A stretch of 64,000 nucleotides of DNA from Paraescarpia echinospica (taxonomy: Eukaryota; Annelida; Polychaeta; Sabellida; Siboglinidae), in the NCBI GenBank assembly GCA_020002185.1, contig CM034532.1, positions 47,639,962 to 47,703,961 on the forward strand, given 5' to 3'. Under the pieces are notes generated by a model, which did not search any database, was not told the DNA's origin, and saw nothing but the letters and a program-made list of their open reading frames with translations. This document shows positions 60,464-64,000 of the stretch, one piece after another (the stretch's first letter is position 1; each line of letters starts with the position of its first letter). Both the position numbers and the translations under genes were made by a program.

Positions 60464-61190
60464 GATATGTGTGTGTGTGTGTGGTGTGTGCGTGGTGTGT
60501 GTGTGTGGTGTGTGTGGGTGGTGTGTGTGTGTGGTGTGGTGTGTGTGGGTGGTGTGTGTGTGTGGTGTGTGTGTGGTGTGTGTGTGTGTGGTGTGTATGT
60601 GGTGTGTGTGTATGTGGTGTGTGTGGTGTGTTTGGTGTGTGTGTGTGTTTGGTGTGTGTGGTGTGTGTGGTATGGTGTGTGTGTGGTGTGTGTGTGGTGT
60701 GTGTGGTGTGTGTGTGGTGTGTGTGTGGTGTGTGTATGGTGTGTGTGTGTTGTGTGTGTGGTGTGTGTGGTGTGTGTGGTGTGTGTGTGTGTGGTGGTGT
60801 GTGTGTGGTGTGTGTGTGTGTGTGGTGTGTGTGTGTGTGGTGTGTGTGTGTGTGGAGTGTGTATGTGGTGTGTGTGTGTGTTTGGTGTGTGTGTGTTTGG
60901 TGTGCGTGTGTGTGTGTTGTGGGTGTGGTGTGTGGTGTGTGTGTGTGTGTGGTGTGTGTGTGTGTGTGTGTGGTGTGTGTGTGGTGTGTGTGTGTGTGGT
61001 GTGTATGTGTGGTGTGCGTGTGGTGTGTATGTGTGGTGTGCGTGTGTGGTGTGGTGTGTGTAGGTGTGGTGTGTGTGTGGTGTGTGTGGTGTGGTGTGGT
61101 GTGTGTAGGTGTGGTGTGTGTGTGTGTGGTGTGGTGTGTGTGTGGTGTGGTGTGTGTGGTGTGGTATGTGTGGTGTGATGTGTGTGGTGT
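60462..61190. repeat. TG/TGG satellite, about 730 bp
   Basis: Irregular mixture of (TG)2-6 blocks separated by GG (GTGTGTGGTGTG). Both strands give spurious Cys/Val or His/Thr frames. Confidence 0.95.
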
Positions 61191-61420
61191 GTTAAAGTAA
61201 AGGTAAGTTCTTATATAGCGCAATATCCAGTCCTCCGGACTGTTCAAAGCGCTTTATACTTTACTCCCTGGCAGACATGTTTTCAGCAACGCTTAAATTA
61301 ACACAAAGACTGTTCATGTATAACCAGTGTTCTATACCTTAACTGAAAAGTTGGTGGTCAGTCTGACCTTCAACTTTCAAAAGTTGGTGGTCCCACTCAA
61401 AAGTTGTTGGTCCAAATATT
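61191..61420. repeat. 230-bp block, first copy
   Basis: Identical as read to 61636-61865. Starts gttaaagtaaagg and ends ccaaatatt. The first 90 bases resemble 35365-35440, suggesting a LINE 3' untranslated origin. Confidence 0.92.
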
Positions 61421-61635
61421 GTGTGTGGTGTGTGTGTGTGTGGTGTGTGTGTGGTGTGTGTGTGGTGTGTGTGTGGTGTGTGTGTGTGGTGTGGTGTGTG
61501 TGTGTGGTGTGGTGTGGTATTTTGTGTGGTGTGGTGTGTGTGTGTGTGTGGTGTGTGTGTGGTGTGGTGTGTGTGTGTGGTGTGGTGTGGTATGTGTGGT
61601 GTGGTGTGGTGTGTGTGGTGTGGTGTGTGTGGTGT
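61421..61635. repeat. TG/TGG satellite, second array
   Basis: About 215 bp of the same TG/TGG mixture between the two copies of the 230-bp block. Confidence 0.94.
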
Positions 61636-61865
61636 GTTAAAGTAAAGGTAAGTTCTTATATAGCGCAATATCCAGTCCTCCGGACTGTTCAAAGCGCTTT
61701 ATACTTTACTCCCTGGCAGACATGTTTTCAGCAACGCTTAAATTAACACAAAGACTGTTCATGTATAACCAGTGTTCTATACCTTAACTGAAAAGTTGGT
61801 GGTCAGTCTGACCTTCAACTTTCAAAAGTTGGTGGTCCCACTCAAAAGTTGTTGGTCCAAATATT
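61636..61865. repeat. 230-bp block, second copy
   Basis: Second perfect copy. Together with the preceding satellite it forms a 445-bp tandem duplication. Confidence 0.92.
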
Positions 61866-62045
61866 AACATAATTGCATGAGTAATGTACCTGTGCTGCTG
61901 TATCGCATGCCAATTGTTAATATACCAGTTCATGCCAAATCTGTCCAGCATATTAATTTCGATATTCAGATTATTGAACTAGCGAATATAAAATGACAAC
62001 ATAGGCAACAGTTTATTGTTGACAGTAACACATCAATGTTGCAAA

Positions 62046-62300
62046 TTACGACAAACACCGCAACACGAATGTCTGCAGGGGTCTACTCAGAAATGTTGCC
62101 ATCATCCGCAGGAGCAGCGGGACTGTCAGGCTTCGGGAAACACTTGCTCCAGTCACTGACAGTGACTCCAGCTGAATCCAAGCTGGACTCGGACAGTGAC
62201 TCACTGATGAGGTTTCGAAACTCAGTCTTGAACTCGTCACTCGTTTCACAATGCCGATGCCTCTTTCACAAACAGCGGAACTCCCTGGTAGTGCCACCTC
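62046..62300 (-). pseudogene. hAT-transposase-like C-terminal remnant
   Basis: Minus strand reads SSAVCERGIGIVKRV near the start, recalling the ERGFS.xxxxKT motif of the hAT dimerisation domain (often SSA.CERGFS). The rest of the frame has no clear match. Weak. Confidence 0.3.
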
Positions 62301-62924
62301 TACGAAACAAAACTCAATCGATCTATCAGCATTTATAAGCTCGACATTTTATTGTTTTTGTACCACGCTTAAGTTAAATTTCCCGCTCGAAAGTACACAA
62401 ATGTCACCAACATTTACACTTGTCTAGTGACCGCGGGCACACCTCGACTTCCTCGCTATAACAAATGTTTTGTCTAATTTCGATACCTGATGTGTTATTG
62501 CCAACATTCAACATCATCCCATGCATATTTACGTTACACAAATATCGCGTGTTAGCGCACTTTTGAAGCCCACAGAGCGACCCAGTTTGCAACAACATAC
62601 ACTGCAATATTGGTCACTGCGGCCGCAGTGGCGCAGACTGACGCAAATCGGGTCGCTCTTTGGACCTCAAAAGTGTGCTAAGACGCAAAATTTTCGTAAT
62701 ATAAATAACCATTGGATGATGTTGAATGACAAAATCGAGGTTGGCCTGGATATTAGACAAGTGCTCCATTATTTTCTTTAAACAAATCTGCGGGTGGGCA
62801 CTTTTTCAAATTTACCGGCCCAACGAAATATTTGACGGTCTTGGGCCTCTAGGTCGGCAGTAATTTCGAACACCTCATATCTACCACTGACTACAGCCAA
62901 GTACTCATTCACACCGCTGGGTTA
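62301..62924. other. Spacer, no gene seen
   Basis: Two blocks with GCG(A)CCC and GGTCGCTCT near 62575 and 62650 are in inverted order around ACTGCGGCCGCAGT (a palindrome at 62618-62631). AAGCCCACAGAGCGACCCA...GGGTCGCTCTTTGGACCT suggests a foldback centre. No coding signal. Confidence 0.4.
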
Positions 62925-63880
<956 letters not shown>

Positions 63881-63881
63881 C

Positions 63882-64000
63882 TTTCCTCCCAAAAATCCAT
63901 ATTCACTATTGTATACGGGAAATCCGTACGAAGTGACAGGTTCAAGTACAAATTTTGATCGGTTAAGTAGAATATCAAGGTCACCCAATCTCCTTGCCAA
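63882..64000 (-). CDS. Possible exon cut by the window edge
   Basis: Minus strand from the last base: ARRLGDLDILLNRSKFV, then YGFPVYNSEYGFLGG, open with coding-like composition and a potential donor (AA|GTGTAA) at 63881. No family recognised. It could be chance. Confidence 0.2.

Noticed and set aside
60414..61247. Frames of 240-280 codons of Cys/Val or His/Thr
   Set aside because: Readings of the TG/TGG satellite.

Overview
This is a window of animal nuclear DNA, almost certainly from a marine invertebrate. It is AT-rich, with spliced exons, long microsatellites and a dense, layered load of retrotransposons and DNA transposons. Toll-receptor remains, a secreted LamG-type lectin and CR1 elements with an esterase ORF1 would fit a lancelet or another invertebrate deuterostome, but the sequence alone does not prove a species.

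Layout. 0.6-11.2 kb is a nest of elements. An old Ty3/Gypsy element (LTRs 598-758 and 11044-11220, target duplication AAAGT on both sides) carries a LINE fragment (about 1330-2130), a hAT transposon (2476-5317, itself hit by a LINE 3' end) and a young, almost intact Gypsy element on the minus strand (5354-10592, target duplication GTTAT). 11.9-12.4 kb holds a LINE tail. 15.9-16.7 kb holds the last two exons of a Ulp1-like protease/PHD-finger gene, with a 24-bp minisatellite starting at its stop codon. 17-23 kb holds MITE, LINE and satellite pieces, including a 66-bp minisatellite of 8 copies. 24.0-25.9 kb is a broken Toll-like receptor gene. 27-29.4 kb is a 1-kb polypyrimidine tract, microsatellites and an inverted repeat with hammerhead-like motifs. 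29.8-41.0 kb is three long minus-strand LINEs in a row (CR1 with esterase ORF1; an L2/CR1-group element carrying a 99-bp-arm palindrome; an RTE-like element), followed by tRNA-derived SINE copies.

45.1-51.7 kb is the best host gene: a TATA promoter with a non-coding first exon, then six coding exons whose phases all fit. It encodes a 236-residue secreted single-domain LamG/concanavalin-like protein and ends in two poly(A) signals. Its introns hold a foldback MITE, inverted RTE tails and a long CA repeat. 53-59.1 kb holds a LINE fragment, a dispersed LINE 3' end and a nearly complete LINE with a coiled-coil ORF1. 59.2-59.7 kb is a CpG-rich stretch with two open segments that can be joined by splicing on the minus strand; I do not recognise the product. 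60-62 kb is a foldback MITE flanked by mirrored CA/TG repeats, a TG/TGG satellite and a perfect 230-bp duplication. The right end has a hAT-like remnant, a SINE fragment and a possible exon cut by the window edge.

Most open frames in the window belong to mobile elements or to simple repeats. Host coding sequence is limited to the LamG gene, the Ulp1/PHD exons, the dead Toll receptor and two uncertain exon candidates. Similarities are by eye; no database search was possible.
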